Below are positions 38,763-47,671 of a stretch of 64,000 nt of DNA, piece by piece. The notes below the pieces were generated by a model that worked only from the letters and a program-made list of their open reading frames with translations, searched no databases and was not told where the DNA came from. The stretch is from contig JBEKDK010000006.1 in assembly GCA_050014395.1 (NCBI GenBank), forward strand, positions 3,574 through 67,573. The letters run 5' to 3'. The position numbers and the translations under genes are program-made. The number at the start of each line of letters is the position of its first letter. Positions within the stretch are counted from its first letter, which is position 1. Source of the DNA: DASPOJ01 sp050014395 (GTDB lineage: Bacteria > Acidobacteriota > Terriglobia > Acidiferrales > UBA7541).

Positions 38763-40709
38763 CTAATGTTGGACGCTGGCCAAAAGCTTGCTCTGATCCG
38801 CGGTGGGCGGCTCGAATCGTCCGCCTAAGTACTTCGCCAGGAACTCTTCGGTGGCCGCGTCGAAGGCCATAGCGTTCACCGGCCTGGCAAATCCGTGCCC
38901 TTCGTCGGGGAAGATGTAATACAACACCGCCTTATCGTTCTTGCGCATTGCGGCGGCGATCGTGTCGCTTTCGGCTTGGGTGTTCACACGCGGATCGTTC
39001 GCGCCCTGGCCGATCAGCAGCGGCGCCTTGATTTGGTCCGCCTTGAATAAAGGCGATTGAGCCTCGAGGAATTCTTCGGTGTCCCCCACGCGCTTGTGAA
39101 ACATCGCTACCTGTGTTGACCAGTAGGGAGGAACCGTCTTCAGCAAAGTGTACAGATTCGACGGGCCGACGATGTCAACGCCGCATGCGAACGCGTCCGG
39201 CGAAAATGCCAAGCCTGCCAGCGTGGCGTAACCGCCGTAGCTGCCGCCCATCACGCATACTTTACTGGCGTCGGCGATCCCTGCCTTCACCGCCCAGTCC
39301 TTGCCGTCGAGCAGATCGGTGTGCATCGCGCCAGCCCACTGGCGATCTCCCGCATTGACGTAAGTTTTTCCGTAGCCCGTCGAGCCGCGATAATTGATTT
39401 GCAGGACGGCGTAACCGCGATTCGCCAGCCACTGCACGGTTCCGCTGTAGCCCCACACGTCGCGCGTCCACGGCCCGCCGTGCACGAACACCACCATCGG
39501 CAGCGATATCGGCTCCATGCCGGACGGCGTGGTCAGGTATCCATAAATCTTCATGCCGTCGCGCGCGGCGAATTCGATCGGCTTCATTGTGGAGAGCTTG
39601 TATTTCTCCAGGTCGGGCCGGTTGCTGAAAAGCAGAGTGGCCTGTTTGCTCGTGCGGTCGTACAAATACCAATAGACCGGCGCATTGTCGCTGACGAAGG
39701 TCACCACCCACTTGGTATCGTCCAGGTTGGCGGAAATCGCGTCGATATCGCCATCGCGAACTTTTTTCAAAACCTCGAAGTCCGCTTTCGCCGCGGGATC
39801 GCTGAATTCGTATTCCGTTCGTTGCCGCGTGAAGCTGACGGCCTCGAGCGCGTAGGTTTTGGGATTGTTGATGGTGTTGCCCATGTCGAAATTCGGATCT
39901 TGCACGACGACGGATCGCTTGCCCGTGGCCAGATCGACTTCCAGCAGGCGAGCGGCGTTGTAATCGAGGCTGCTATCGATCCACAGTCCTTTGTTGTCCG
40001 GCGTGAACCCCACGATTCCGCCGAAGGTCTCATCCGGTCCCCAGTGGATCAGCTCGCGCCACGGGGAATTCACGTCGTCGCGCACGCGGACGATCGTGCC
40101 GCCGTCCGGCGTCGTCACCTGCGCAGCGAGAATGTGCATATCGTTGTCGGCCTGCCAACCTTCAACGTCGCCGGGATTTTGCGTATCCAGATCTACCGCA
40201 CCGGATTTCAAATCGACGCGATAGACGTCAAAGAGCTGCGCATCGCGTTTGTTCATCTGAATCAGGATCGTGTCGGGTGTTTTCCAGTCATACGCGACGA
40301 TGTCGACGCGAACCTTTTCGTAGGGCGTGAGGTCGCGGGTCTCTTTGGTGGCGATATCGGTCTGATGCAAGCGCCAGTTTTCGTCGCCGCCGACATCTTG
40401 CGTATAGAGGATATGTTTGTTGTCGTACTGCCAAAAGAAATTGCGAATTCCGCGGACTTTGTCGTCGGTGACGGCGCGGTCGTCGGTCTTGCCGATGGTT
40501 CGGATCCAAACGTTCAGCACTCCGTTCACCGGAGCGAGATATGCAAGCTGTGTCCCATCCGGCGAGATTTGCGGGTTCGCGCGCTCCGGATTCCCGAACA
40601 GAACGGTGCGTGGAATCAGCGGCGTCGAAAATTGCTCCTGCGCACGCAGCGCACCTGCGAAGAATCCGATAAACATCAAAGCAAGCATCAATCGTGTCAA
40701 AGCGCGCAT
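38763..40709 (-). CDS. Secreted S9-family peptidase (prolyl oligopeptidase / acylaminoacyl peptidase type)
   Basis: A 648-aa exported serine peptidase with a signal peptide (LMLALMFIGFFAGALRAQ), an N-terminal beta-propeller (NPQISPDGTQLAYL) and a C-terminal alpha/beta hydrolase. Catalytic triad: Ser in GGSYGGYATLAG, Asp in GANDPRVN, His in DEGHGF. It likely cleaves oligopeptides in the periplasm. ATG 40709 is supported by GGAGGG and a promoter at 40733-40760. Single gene. Confidence 0.92.
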   Translation of the reverse strand: MRALTRLMLALMFIGFFAGALRAQEQFSTPLIPRTVLFGNPERANPQISPDGTQLAYLAPVNGVLNVWIRTIGKTDDRAVTDDKVRGIRNFFWQYDNKHILYTQDVGGDENWRLHQTDIATKETRDLTPYEKVRVDIVAYDWKTPDTILIQMNKRDAQLFDVYRVDLKSGAVDLDTQNPGDVEGWQADNDMHILAAQVTTPDGGTIVRVRDDVNSPWRELIHWGPDETFGGIVGFTPDNKGLWIDSSLDYNAARLLEVDLATGKRSVVVQDPNFDMGNTINNPKTYALEAVSFTRQRTEYEFSDPAAKADFEVLKKVRDGDIDAISANLDDTKWVVTFVSDNAPVYWYLYDRTSKQATLLFSNRPDLEKYKLSTMKPIEFAARDGMKIYGYLTTPSGMEPISLPMVVFVHGGPWTRDVWGYSGTVQWLANRGYAVLQINYRGSTGYGKTYVNAGDRQWAGAMHTDLLDGKDWAVKAGIADASKVCVMGGSYGGYATLAGLAFSPDAFACGVDIVGPSNLYTLLKTVPPYWSTQVAMFHKRVGDTEEFLEAQSPLFKADQIKAPLLIGQGANDPRVNTQAESDTIAAAMRKNDKAVLYYIFPDEGHGFARPVNAMAFDAATEEFLAKYLGGRFEPPTADQSKLLASVQH

Positions 40710-40732
40710 GTCACCCTCCAGTAGGCCGGTCC

Positions 40733-40760
40733 AGCATAATTGGCTGGTTGGGAATGTCAA
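40733..40760 (-). promoter_or_regulatory. Predicted promoter of the S9 peptidase gene
   Basis: Minus strand TTGACA (40755-40760), 16-nt spacer, TATGCT (40733-40738). Confidence 0.5.
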
Positions 40761-40808
40761 CCTGCAGGATACGACGCGGCCGCGCCCGGGGCGCTAGCGG
40801 CCGTTCCG

Positions 40809-41639
40809 TTATTTCGACGATCGACTTGGCCGCGCGGCGATAATTTCCAGGAATGCGGGGTTGATCATGTGCGCGCCGGGCGCTTTCTCCAGCGCGCAGA
40901 CCGCGCGCCAGATCGCGTCCGCGCGTTCCGCCGTCAAGTATCCAAGATCGACCAGGCGGCGCCGGCCAATCTCGACGAAGCTCGACATCCAATTCCACCG
41001 CGGCTGATCCGGCGAAATGGCGTCCACGATCGGCTGCGCTGTCCGAATTTCGAATCCCATTTCGCCGAGCCAGCCCAGCAGCGAAAGCGCGATATCCGGC
41101 CCGGCGCCCACGTCCTGCCAACTCTTGATCACCGTGCGCACGAATTCTTCGAGTTCAGGGCATCGCGGCGCCGAGCGCCACGTCGCATAGTCGAAATATT
41201 CATGCAGAACGATCACGCCGCCGGGCCGCAGCGCCGCGGCCATGTGCTCCAGAAGCGCGCGCGGATTCTTGATGAACGAAAATACCCATCGACACCAGAC
41301 CGCATCCGCGATCACATCCGGAAAATCGCCGGCGTCCAGATCGATCCCGTGCGTCGTGATGTGCCGAACGCCGCGCTCCCCGCAGCTCGCTTCGAGCACG
41401 CCCAGAAACCGCTCAGATTTGTCGATCGCCAAGACGTGCCCTGAAGTCCCAACCAGTTCAGCAAGATCCAGCGCGGCATACCCCGGTCCGCAGCCCACAT
41501 CCAGAACCGTGTGCCCCGGCCCGATGCCCGCCGAGCGCCATGTTTCGCGCACACGATCGCGCCACGCGCGGTGCTGCAATCCAAGCCGCTCGATTTCGTC
41601 GTCGTGCGTGCCCAATACGTAGTCTTTCGCGGAAGTCAT
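40809..41639 (-). CDS. SAM-dependent methyltransferase
   Basis: A 276-aa class I methyltransferase. SAM-binding motif I VLDVGCGPGYAALDLAE (residues about 45-60), acidic motif II LAIDKSE and the post-I region are clear. UbiE-like in layout, but the long C-terminal region (IKSWQDVGAGPDIALSLLGWL) is not that of UbiE, so the substrate is open. GAGGG seven nt before ATG 41639. Single gene. Confidence 0.82.
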   Translation of the reverse strand: MTSAKDYVLGTHDDEIERLGLQHRAWRDRVRETWRSAGIGPGHTVLDVGCGPGYAALDLAELVGTSGHVLAIDKSERFLGVLEASCGERGVRHITTHGIDLDAGDFPDVIADAVWCRWVFSFIKNPRALLEHMAAALRPGGVIVLHEYFDYATWRSAPRCPELEEFVRTVIKSWQDVGAGPDIALSLLGWLGEMGFEIRTAQPIVDAISPDQPRWNWMSSFVEIGRRRLVDLGYLTAERADAIWRAVCALEKAPGAHMINPAFLEIIAARPSRSSK

Positions 41640-41751
41640 TCGTATCCCTCGCTGCACAGGCCAGCGCGTCGGTGAGAGACTACCGGAAAAGAGTGCGCAG
41701 CTTCTATCCGTTTCTTGCGGTCAAAATGCGGGAACGTAACGGGGGACGGCG

Positions 41752-44058
41752 TTAGCCGCGATCGAGCTTGAAGATTGTCACGGCGAGCGGGGGCAATCGA
41801 AGATTGAGCGAATCGGGGAGGTTGGACCACGGGATCTGGTCGGCGTTGACGCCACCGAGATTGCCGACGTTGCCGCCGCCGTAGAGTTCCGCATCGGTGT
41901 TCAGGATTTCGCGGTACAGGCCGGGTTCGGGCACGCCGACGCGATAATTCTCGCGGACCACCGGCGTGAAGTTGGCGACGACCACCAGAAAATCCTTGCC
42001 GTTGCGCGCGCGGCGCACGAAACTCAGCACGCTATCTTCCGCGTCGGTGCAATCCAGCCACTCGAAGCCCTGCCATTCAAAATCGACTTCGTGCAGCGCG
42101 GGCTCGCGTTTGCACAGCGCATTCAAATCCGCGACGAGCCGCTGCACGCCCTGGTGCGGCGCGTACTCCAGCAAATGCCATTCGAGGCTGGTGTCCTGAT
42201 TCCACTCCTCGCGCTGCGCGAATTCGCCGCCCATGAAAAGCAATTTTTTCCCGGGATGCGAATAGAGGTAGCCGTACAGCAACCGCAGATTCGCGAATTG
42301 CTGCCACATGTCGCCGGGCATCTTGTGCAGCAGGGAAGCTTTGCCGTGGACGACCTCGTCGTGCGATAGCGGCAGCACAAAATTTTCGGTGAACGCGTAA
42401 AGCATCGAGAACGTCATGCGATTGTGCTGAAACTTGCGATAGATAGGATCGAGCGAAAAATATTTCAGCGTGTCGTTCATCCAGCCCATGTTCCATTTCA
42501 AATCGAAGCCCAGGCCGCCCAGATACGTGGGCCGTGAGACCGCCGGCCACGCCGTGGATTCTTCGGCGACGCTCAGCGTGCCGGGAAAGCGGCCATGCAG
42601 GACTTCGCTCAAGCGTTTCAGCAGCGCGATCGCGCCCAGATTTTCGCGGCCGCCGAATTCGTTGGGAATCCATTCGCCAGGCCTCCGCGAATAATCCAGG
42701 TAGAGCATTGAGGCTACGGCGTCCACGCGCAAACCGTCGATGTGATATTTGTCCATCCAGAAAAGCGCATTGGAGATCAGGAAATTCTGCACTTCGGCGC
42801 GGCCGTAATTGAAAACCAGCGTGCCCCAATCCGGCTGCGTGCCTTGGCGCGGATCGGCGTGCTCGTAAAGATGCGTGCCGTCGAATTCGGCCAGGCCGTG
42901 GGCGTCGCGCGGAAAATGCGCGGGCGTCCAATCGAGCAGCACGCCGATGCCGGCTTGATGCAGGCGATCGACGAACTGCATGAAATCATCGGGGCTGCCG
43001 TAGCGGCTGGTCGGCGCGAAATAACCGACGGTCTGATAGCCCCACGAGCCGTCGAAGGGATGCTCCATCACGGGCATCAACTCGATGTGCGTGAAGCCCA
43101 TCTTCCGCAAGTAGGGAATTAGTTCGTCGGCGGTTTCGAGATACGTGAGCCAGCGATTGGCTTTCTCGGCGTTGCGGCGCCAGGAGCCCAGATGCAGCTC
43201 GTAGATCGTGATCGGCGAATCGAGCCAATGGCGCTGCGCGCGCTCGGCGATCCACGCGTCGTCATTCCATTTGTGCTTATCCAGGCGCGCGACGATCGAG
43301 CCCGTGCGCGGCCGCAACTCCGCGCGGAAGCCGTACGGATCGGCCTTCAGAAACGGCAATCCGCCCTGGCGCGTGCGGATCTCATATTTATAAATTGTGC
43401 CCTCGGCCAAGCCCGGCACGAACAGTTCCCACAGCCCGGAAGTGCCGCGATTGCGCATCGGATGCGCGCGGCCATCCCATTGATTGAAATCGCCCACAAT
43501 GCTCACGCGCTGCGCGTTTGGCGCCCATACACCGAAGGAGACGCCCGCTACGCCTTCCACTTCGCGCATGTGCGCGCCGAGTTTCTCGTAAGCCTCGGTG
43601 TGCGTGCCCTCGCCGAAAAGATGCAGATCGAAATCGCTCAGCAGCGGTGCGAACGCATAAGGATCGCGGAATTCGCGGTCGGCGTAGCCCTGTTCGCGCA
43701 CGTGCCAGCGATAGGAGTTGGGCTCAAGCGGCAAATCGTGGGGGCCGGGCAGCGTTGCGGCGTAAATTCCCGCGGGATGAATCCGCTCAGCGAGAATTGG
43801 CGCGTCAGGAGCTGCGTCCAGAATCAAGGTGACGCGGCTGGATCGCGGCACGAACGCGCGCACCACCACTTGCCGATTCGCAGCGTCGCCGGCGTAGTGC
43901 GGGCCAAGAATATGGTGCGGGTCAGCACATTCACCGCGGATCAGCGATCCCATCTCCGCCTGAAACGGATCCAGCTGAACCGTGCCCTTGCCGGATCCAG
44001 CGCCCGCGCCGGATGCGCCGCCGGACGAAGAGGACGATGTTGGTTGATTCTCGGTCAC
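41752..44058 (-). CDS. glgB: 1,4-alpha-glucan branching enzyme
   Basis: A 768-aa GH13 enzyme creating alpha-1,6 branches in glycogen. N-terminal CBM48-like domains (PHHILGPH, VSFGVWAPNAQRVSIVGDFNQWDGR), catalytic barrel with nucleophile Asp in DGLRVDAVASMLY, acid/base Glu in SVAEESTAWP and third Asp in LSHDEVVHGK. Start GTG 44058; the first 30 residues are a Ser/Gly-rich extension, and GGGAG lies upstream. A TAGAAT -10-like box is at 44083-44088 (minus). No other glycogen genes adjoin it. Confidence 0.96.
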   Translation of the reverse strand: MTENQPTSSSSSGGASGAGAGSGKGTVQLDPFQAEMGSLIRGECADPHHILGPHYAGDAANRQVVVRAFVPRSSRVTLILDAAPDAPILAERIHPAGIYAATLPGPHDLPLEPNSYRWHVREQGYADREFRDPYAFAPLLSDFDLHLFGEGTHTEAYEKLGAHMREVEGVAGVSFGVWAPNAQRVSIVGDFNQWDGRAHPMRNRGTSGLWELFVPGLAEGTIYKYEIRTRQGGLPFLKADPYGFRAELRPRTGSIVARLDKHKWNDDAWIAERAQRHWLDSPITIYELHLGSWRRNAEKANRWLTYLETADELIPYLRKMGFTHIELMPVMEHPFDGSWGYQTVGYFAPTSRYGSPDDFMQFVDRLHQAGIGVLLDWTPAHFPRDAHGLAEFDGTHLYEHADPRQGTQPDWGTLVFNYGRAEVQNFLISNALFWMDKYHIDGLRVDAVASMLYLDYSRRPGEWIPNEFGGRENLGAIALLKRLSEVLHGRFPGTLSVAEESTAWPAVSRPTYLGGLGFDLKWNMGWMNDTLKYFSLDPIYRKFQHNRMTFSMLYAFTENFVLPLSHDEVVHGKASLLHKMPGDMWQQFANLRLLYGYLYSHPGKKLLFMGGEFAQREEWNQDTSLEWHLLEYAPHQGVQRLVADLNALCKREPALHEVDFEWQGFEWLDCTDAEDSVLSFVRRARNGKDFLVVVANFTPVVRENYRVGVPEPGLYREILNTDAELYGGGNVGNLGGVNADQIPWSNLPDSLNLRLPPLAVTIFKLDRG

Positions 44059-44234
44059 AGCGATTAGATGCTCCCGGCGTCTATTCTAGCGTCCGCGCGG
44101 CGCAAATGCTCGTACTGGTTTTGTTGAGCGGCGGGTCAGTTTTTGACGTGCGCGATGCATCGGGCGCGGCTTTAGGCAGAGCGGAGAAGGAATGTTGTGG
44201 GATAATGCGCGCCGTATTTCTTGCGGGAGCGAGA

Positions 44235-45464
44235 ATGAAGAAGAAGGTGATTCCTGCGCTGGTTGCCGCCGGCGTCTTGTTTTTCTGCGTCGCGTTTTGC
44301 GTCGCGCCGTATCCTGGCCGGATTCGTTCGCAGGCGGGAAGCAATTCAAACGCGGACGAGGAAGCGCGCAACCAGGTGGGAAAGGTTACGCAGAACCAAA
44401 TCCCCGCGGCAATGTCCGGCCCCTATCACACCTTGGCGGATACCAAGCGAGCTTTGGCCACAGCCGACGCGATTTTCGCCGCATATTCCCACATACCTCT
44501 GCTAAACCCCCCTCACGGTTTTGAGATGCTTCACAACGTGAACGCCGACGCGCGAAGCACTCCTCGCGGCTGGCCGATTCCAGTGACCTCGGGATTCATT
44601 CTGGTGGCCTACGATAGCCATAAGCGTTTGCCCAATGGGCGCTTCGCGACGATCGGTGAGGGGCCGGTCCTGGGCGGGTTTGCGATGAACTCGATCGATT
44701 GCGACAACCCTTCGGCGGAAACCGATCTGGGGCGCGATGAGATAAGCGCGTTCTACTTGATGCCGCAACAGACCGGCACAGTACACGGTTGGCCAGAGAC
44801 TGCCGGTGAGGTGTTCATGACCAAACGCACCGCGCCGCGGTGGTTGCCGGTGACCGCCGAGCGCGTGCTGAAGGTTCAACTCGACAAGGCCAACAAGACG
44901 CTGCAAGACGTGAACGCGGCAGCGCCGCAGAATGCTTACACCCAATGGTTGGCCGGCAAAGACAAACGCATGAAGGAGTATCAGCAGGAGCACGACGAGA
45001 TGGTTAAGTCGCTCGGCAAGCAGCAAGCTGACGCGTACTTGGCCACCATGCTCGACACGGAGAAGAAAACCGGAGATATGCTGGCGTCGATGGCGCAGCA
45101 GGGAAGCGACGTGAACAAGACGGCAAGCGGGTATCAGGCGCAAGCATCCAAAGCGGTAAATGACCTGCAAGCCCAACTGAATTCGCTCTCGCCCGCGCAG
45201 CGCGCGGCGCCCGCTTACGTATATGAAAGCCCCGATGGCAGATTCTCGGTGGGTCAGGTGGTGCCGGCGGGCACTCCGGGTGGCGTGGCCGTGGTGTACC
45301 CGAACCCCAATTTCTACGACCGATCGCTACCGCCGTGGGAAGCGCAGTCACTGTGCGTCAGTCTGAGCACGGGTCCGCGATCGCGCGATGATCCTCTTTA
45401 CCCCACCATCGTCGCAATCTGGAATTCACTTGACTGGGATGCGCTAGCGCAACAGCTAAAGTAA
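44235..45464 (+). CDS. Secreted or membrane-anchored hypothetical protein
   Basis: A 409-aa protein with an N-terminal hydrophobic segment (VIPALVAAGVLFFCVAFCVAPY). The middle (FEMLHNVNADARSTPRGWPIPVTSGFILVAYD) and the C-terminal part (PWEAQSLCVSLSTGPR) show no known family. A helical, charged stretch around residues 240-300 (KRMKEYQQEHDEMVKSLGKQQADAYL) may be a coiled coil. GGGAG precedes ATG 44235. Divergent from glgB. Not recognised. Confidence 0.75.
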   Translation: MKKKVIPALVAAGVLFFCVAFCVAPYPGRIRSQAGSNSNADEEARNQVGKVTQNQIPAAMSGPYHTLADTKRALATADAIFAAYSHIPLLNPPHGFEMLHNVNADARSTPRGWPIPVTSGFILVAYDSHKRLPNGRFATIGEGPVLGGFAMNSIDCDNPSAETDLGRDEISAFYLMPQQTGTVHGWPETAGEVFMTKRTAPRWLPVTAERVLKVQLDKANKTLQDVNAAAPQNAYTQWLAGKDKRMKEYQQEHDEMVKSLGKQQADAYLATMLDTEKKTGDMLASMAQQGSDVNKTASGYQAQASKAVNDLQAQLNSLSPAQRAAPAYVYESPDGRFSVGQVVPAGTPGGVAVVYPNPNFYDRSLPPWEAQSLCVSLSTGPRSRDDPLYPTIVAIWNSLDWDALAQQLK

Positions 45465-45521
45465 CCGCTTCCCGCACCTTGCGCGTGCCATGCGCCCGCC
45501 GCGGTTCGTATTCGAGTGAGC

Positions 45522-45564
45522 GGTCCCGGAGTGCAAATAGCACTGGTAGCAGGCTGAAGGGACC
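45522..45564 (+). ncRNA. Candidate structured RNA element
   Basis: Outer arms GGTCCC (45522-45527) and GGGACC (45559-45564) enclose a hairpin AGTGC / GCACT around AAATA (45530-45544). No known riboswitch family recognised. Confidence 0.25.
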
Positions 45565-45612
45565 CCAGAAGCGAGGCGGAAAGATTGTTCTGGCCCTTCC
45601 CCGCTCCCGCGT

Positions 45613-45618
45613 TACAAT
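45613..45618 (+). promoter_or_regulatory. Predicted -10 box of the short locus
   Basis: TACAAT seven nt before ATG 45625, so the RNA would start at or near the ATG. No convincing -35. Confidence 0.35.
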
Positions 45619-45624
45619 CGGGCC

Positions 45625-45696
45625 ATGCGACACTCCTGTCGACATCGGCGTTCCTGCCGAGAAGGAGGTGATCCGGTGAGGTACGGTTTACGTTGA
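45625..45696 (+). CDS. Possible 23-aa Arg/Cys-rich peptide or leader
   Basis: Frame beginning MRHSCRHRRSC, ending VRYGLR, stop TGA. Within it AAGGAGGTGATCC (45662-45674) is exactly complementary to 13 nt of the conserved 16S rRNA 3' tail, and lies seven nt (from GGAGG) before an in-frame GTG at 45676 that would give the hexapeptide MRYGLR. It could be a leaderless peptide, a leader hexapeptide, or a non-coding RNA that binds the 16S tail. An intrinsic terminator follows within 10 nt of the stop. Translation is unproven. Confidence 0.4.
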   Translation: MRHSCRHRRSCREGGDPVRYGLR

Positions 45697-45705
45697 CGCA
45701 GTAGA

Positions 45706-45744
45706 GGAGGCGCTTGTGGGTATCCGAGCGCCTCTCTCCTTTTT
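45706..45744 (+). terminator. Intrinsic terminator of the short locus
   Basis: GAGGCGCT (45707-45714) pairs with AGCGCCTC (45727-45734), 12-nt loop, TTTTT at 45740-45744. The 5' arm overlaps a second SD-like GGAGG. Confidence 0.65.
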
Positions 45745-45926
45745 CCACGCCTGTCCGAGTCCCGCGACGGCAATTCCTCGCGCCGCCCGCATTCCTTCCG
45801 GGCCGTGTTCCACGAGACGCGTGCATCCCCAGTGCCAATAGTAGTAGTATTCTGCGGCTCAATCGGCCCCGCGGTCTGCGGAATCCGCCACGCGCAAATT
45901 TGCGCGCTAAATTTCAAGGGAGCGAC

Positions 45927-46550
45927 ATGAAGAATTTTCTGGCAATCGTTCTATTCGCAATCGCCACGCCCGCGATCGCGCGAGCCCAAGCTACCATCCC
46001 GCCTGCCACCGGCCCGCAAGTTACCATTCCCCAAGCCAGCGGCCCGCAAGCCAATGGCGCATGCGGCCCGTCGAACGAGGATTGGGACGTCACCACCAAC
46101 GACAAGACCCATCCCACCGCGGCTGCGGAGCCCAACAGGGCCCACATCTATCTTATTCAGGACGATACGGAATATGTCCCGCACCCGCGTCCTTCCGTCC
46201 GCTTCGGAATTGACGGCCAATGGGCCGGAGCCACGCATAGCAATTCCTATTTCTTCGTCTCCGTCGATCCCGGCGAACATCATCTTTGCATTCGCTGGCA
46301 GGGCGCGGTCGGTGCCGGCGGTCAGCACAGGGAATCGGATTCGGTCCTCGAACTTTCAGCCGAAGCCGGCCAGGATTATTATTTTGTCGCGCATGACGTT
46401 TACAGCGGCGGCGACTCTCGCCCCGGCCAGCCCAACCGGCCCAACGAGCCGCCTCCCAGCCAATTCGTAGTTTTTCGCCCCGCGAACAGCGATCAAGCCA
46501 TGATGATGATGAGCCGCTTCGCCTTCGCCACGTCGACTCCGAAAAAATAA
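45927..46550 (+). CDS. Secreted hypothetical protein
   Basis: A 207-aa exported protein: signal peptide (FLAIVLFAIATPAIARAQ), a short repeat (TIPPATGPQVTIPQASGPQ), then a beta-rich domain (AHIYLIQDD, SYFFVSVDPGEHHLCIRWQG, AEAGQDYYFVAHD) resembling DUF2846-like envelope domains. GGGAGCGAC precedes ATG 45927. Ten nt upstream of the LprI-domain gene and probably co-transcribed with it. Confidence 0.72.
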   Translation: MKNFLAIVLFAIATPAIARAQATIPPATGPQVTIPQASGPQANGACGPSNEDWDVTTNDKTHPTAAAEPNRAHIYLIQDDTEYVPHPRPSVRFGIDGQWAGATHSNSYFFVSVDPGEHHLCIRWQGAVGAGGQHRESDSVLELSAEAGQDYYFVAHDVYSGGDSRPGQPNRPNEPPPSQFVVFRPANSDQAMMMMSRFAFATSTPKK

Positions 46551-46560
46551 AGGTTTCGGC

Positions 46561-47559
46561 GTGAATCACGCTATTAAAACGCTGCTCAGAATGTTCTGCA
46601 TTGCGGTGGCGCTCGGGTGCGCGGTGCAGCTCTACGCCCAGGGCGCCGGCCAGCAGGAGGATCCTGTCTGCGTGCAGGCCGACAAAGTTGCCGAGGTGAG
46701 CGCCGACATGCCGCAGGGCGATTCAAGTGTGGCGGGCAGCTGCTCGGCTTGGAATTTGTATTACGGAATCGGCGAACAGCCGGACATGCGGCTTGCGCGA
46801 CTCTGCGCATTCGGGGCCACCGACGACGTGGAATCGCTCGGCGTGCTTACGATGATCTATGCGGGTGGCAAGGGAGTCGCTCCCAATTTGCCCCTCGCGA
46901 TTCATTACGCCTGCGGAATTTCGGACGGATGGGATAGCGGCACGGAGACGGCGATCTGGTTGCAGGACCAAGAGCAGAAAGGTGTGGCTCGAGTAGATTT
47001 TGACTTTTGCGAGCATTCCACCGGTCGGAGGATGGCCTATATGTGCATCGAACGCGACCAAGACCGGGCCGACAACGCGCGCGTCGCGGCCGAGCGGGGC
47101 TTTGACCCTGACGCGTCCGGCGCACGGAGAGCCGCGCTCGACGCGTTGCTCCAAGCCAGATCCGATTTCATCGACGCGCACGCTCACGAGCTGCATGGGG
47201 GAACCGTGGGCACTTCTCAGGAGGCTTTGAGCGAAGCCATCGATACTGAGAACATCTGGACCCGGACACTCACGGATCTCGCCGCCGGGAAACTGCCCCA
47301 GTTCACACATCAGGACTTTCTAGGCGCCGATGCCGCGTTGAATGACCACTATCAGGGCGCGAAGAATACAGCTATTTCTTGCAGTGACGGACAGTTTTGC
47401 ACGACCGTAGATCAGCTCGTGCATGCCGAGCGCGTGTGGCTCGCATACCGCGACGCTTGGGTCGCTTACGGACATTTGCGTTGGCCGCAAGTCTCGGCGG
47501 ATAGCTGGCGAACACCGCTCACCCGCGAGCGCACGGATATGCTCATTGACGAAGAGTAG
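46561..47559 (+). CDS. Secreted protein with LprI-like (DUF1311) domain
   Basis: A 332-aa exported protein: signal segment (FCIAVALGCAVQLYAQG), a Sel1-repeat-like region (LGVLTMIYAGGKGVAPNLPLAIHYAC) and a C-terminal LprI/DUF1311-type helical domain ending in AERVWLAYRDAWVAYG. LprI-domain proteins include lysozyme inhibitors, so a role in defence against peptidoglycan hydrolases is possible. Start GTG 46561. Several cysteines could form disulfides in the periplasm. Confidence 0.7.
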   Translation: MNHAIKTLLRMFCIAVALGCAVQLYAQGAGQQEDPVCVQADKVAEVSADMPQGDSSVAGSCSAWNLYYGIGEQPDMRLARLCAFGATDDVESLGVLTMIYAGGKGVAPNLPLAIHYACGISDGWDSGTETAIWLQDQEQKGVARVDFDFCEHSTGRRMAYMCIERDQDRADNARVAAERGFDPDASGARRAALDALLQARSDFIDAHAHELHGGTVGTSQEALSEAIDTENIWTRTLTDLAAGKLPQFTHQDFLGADAALNDHYQGAKNTAISCSDGQFCTTVDQLVHAERVWLAYRDAWVAYGHLRWPQVSADSWRTPLTRERTDMLIDEE

Positions 47560-47671
47560 GTTCCCGCACGAATACTGCGAAGTGTCCGCGGAGCCGAGAC
47601 CGGAACGCTACAATCGACGATCGTCATCGTGTTAGAGTGAGCGATCGCGGAGTGCATCCCAGGAGGAAGAT

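Larger units (their letters stand above)
45465..45926. other. 462-bp stretch with a short structured locus
   Basis: No ordinary gene. It contains a two-stem structure (45522-45564), a TACAAT box, a 23-codon reading frame with a perfect 13-nt anti-SD match inside, and an intrinsic terminator (45706-45744). 45745-45926 holds nothing recognisable before the next gene. Confidence 0.65.

Noticed and set aside
39321..40724. 467-codon plus-strand frame opposite the S9 peptidase
   Set aside because: Shadow frame; the opposite strand has signal peptide, propeller and full catalytic triad.
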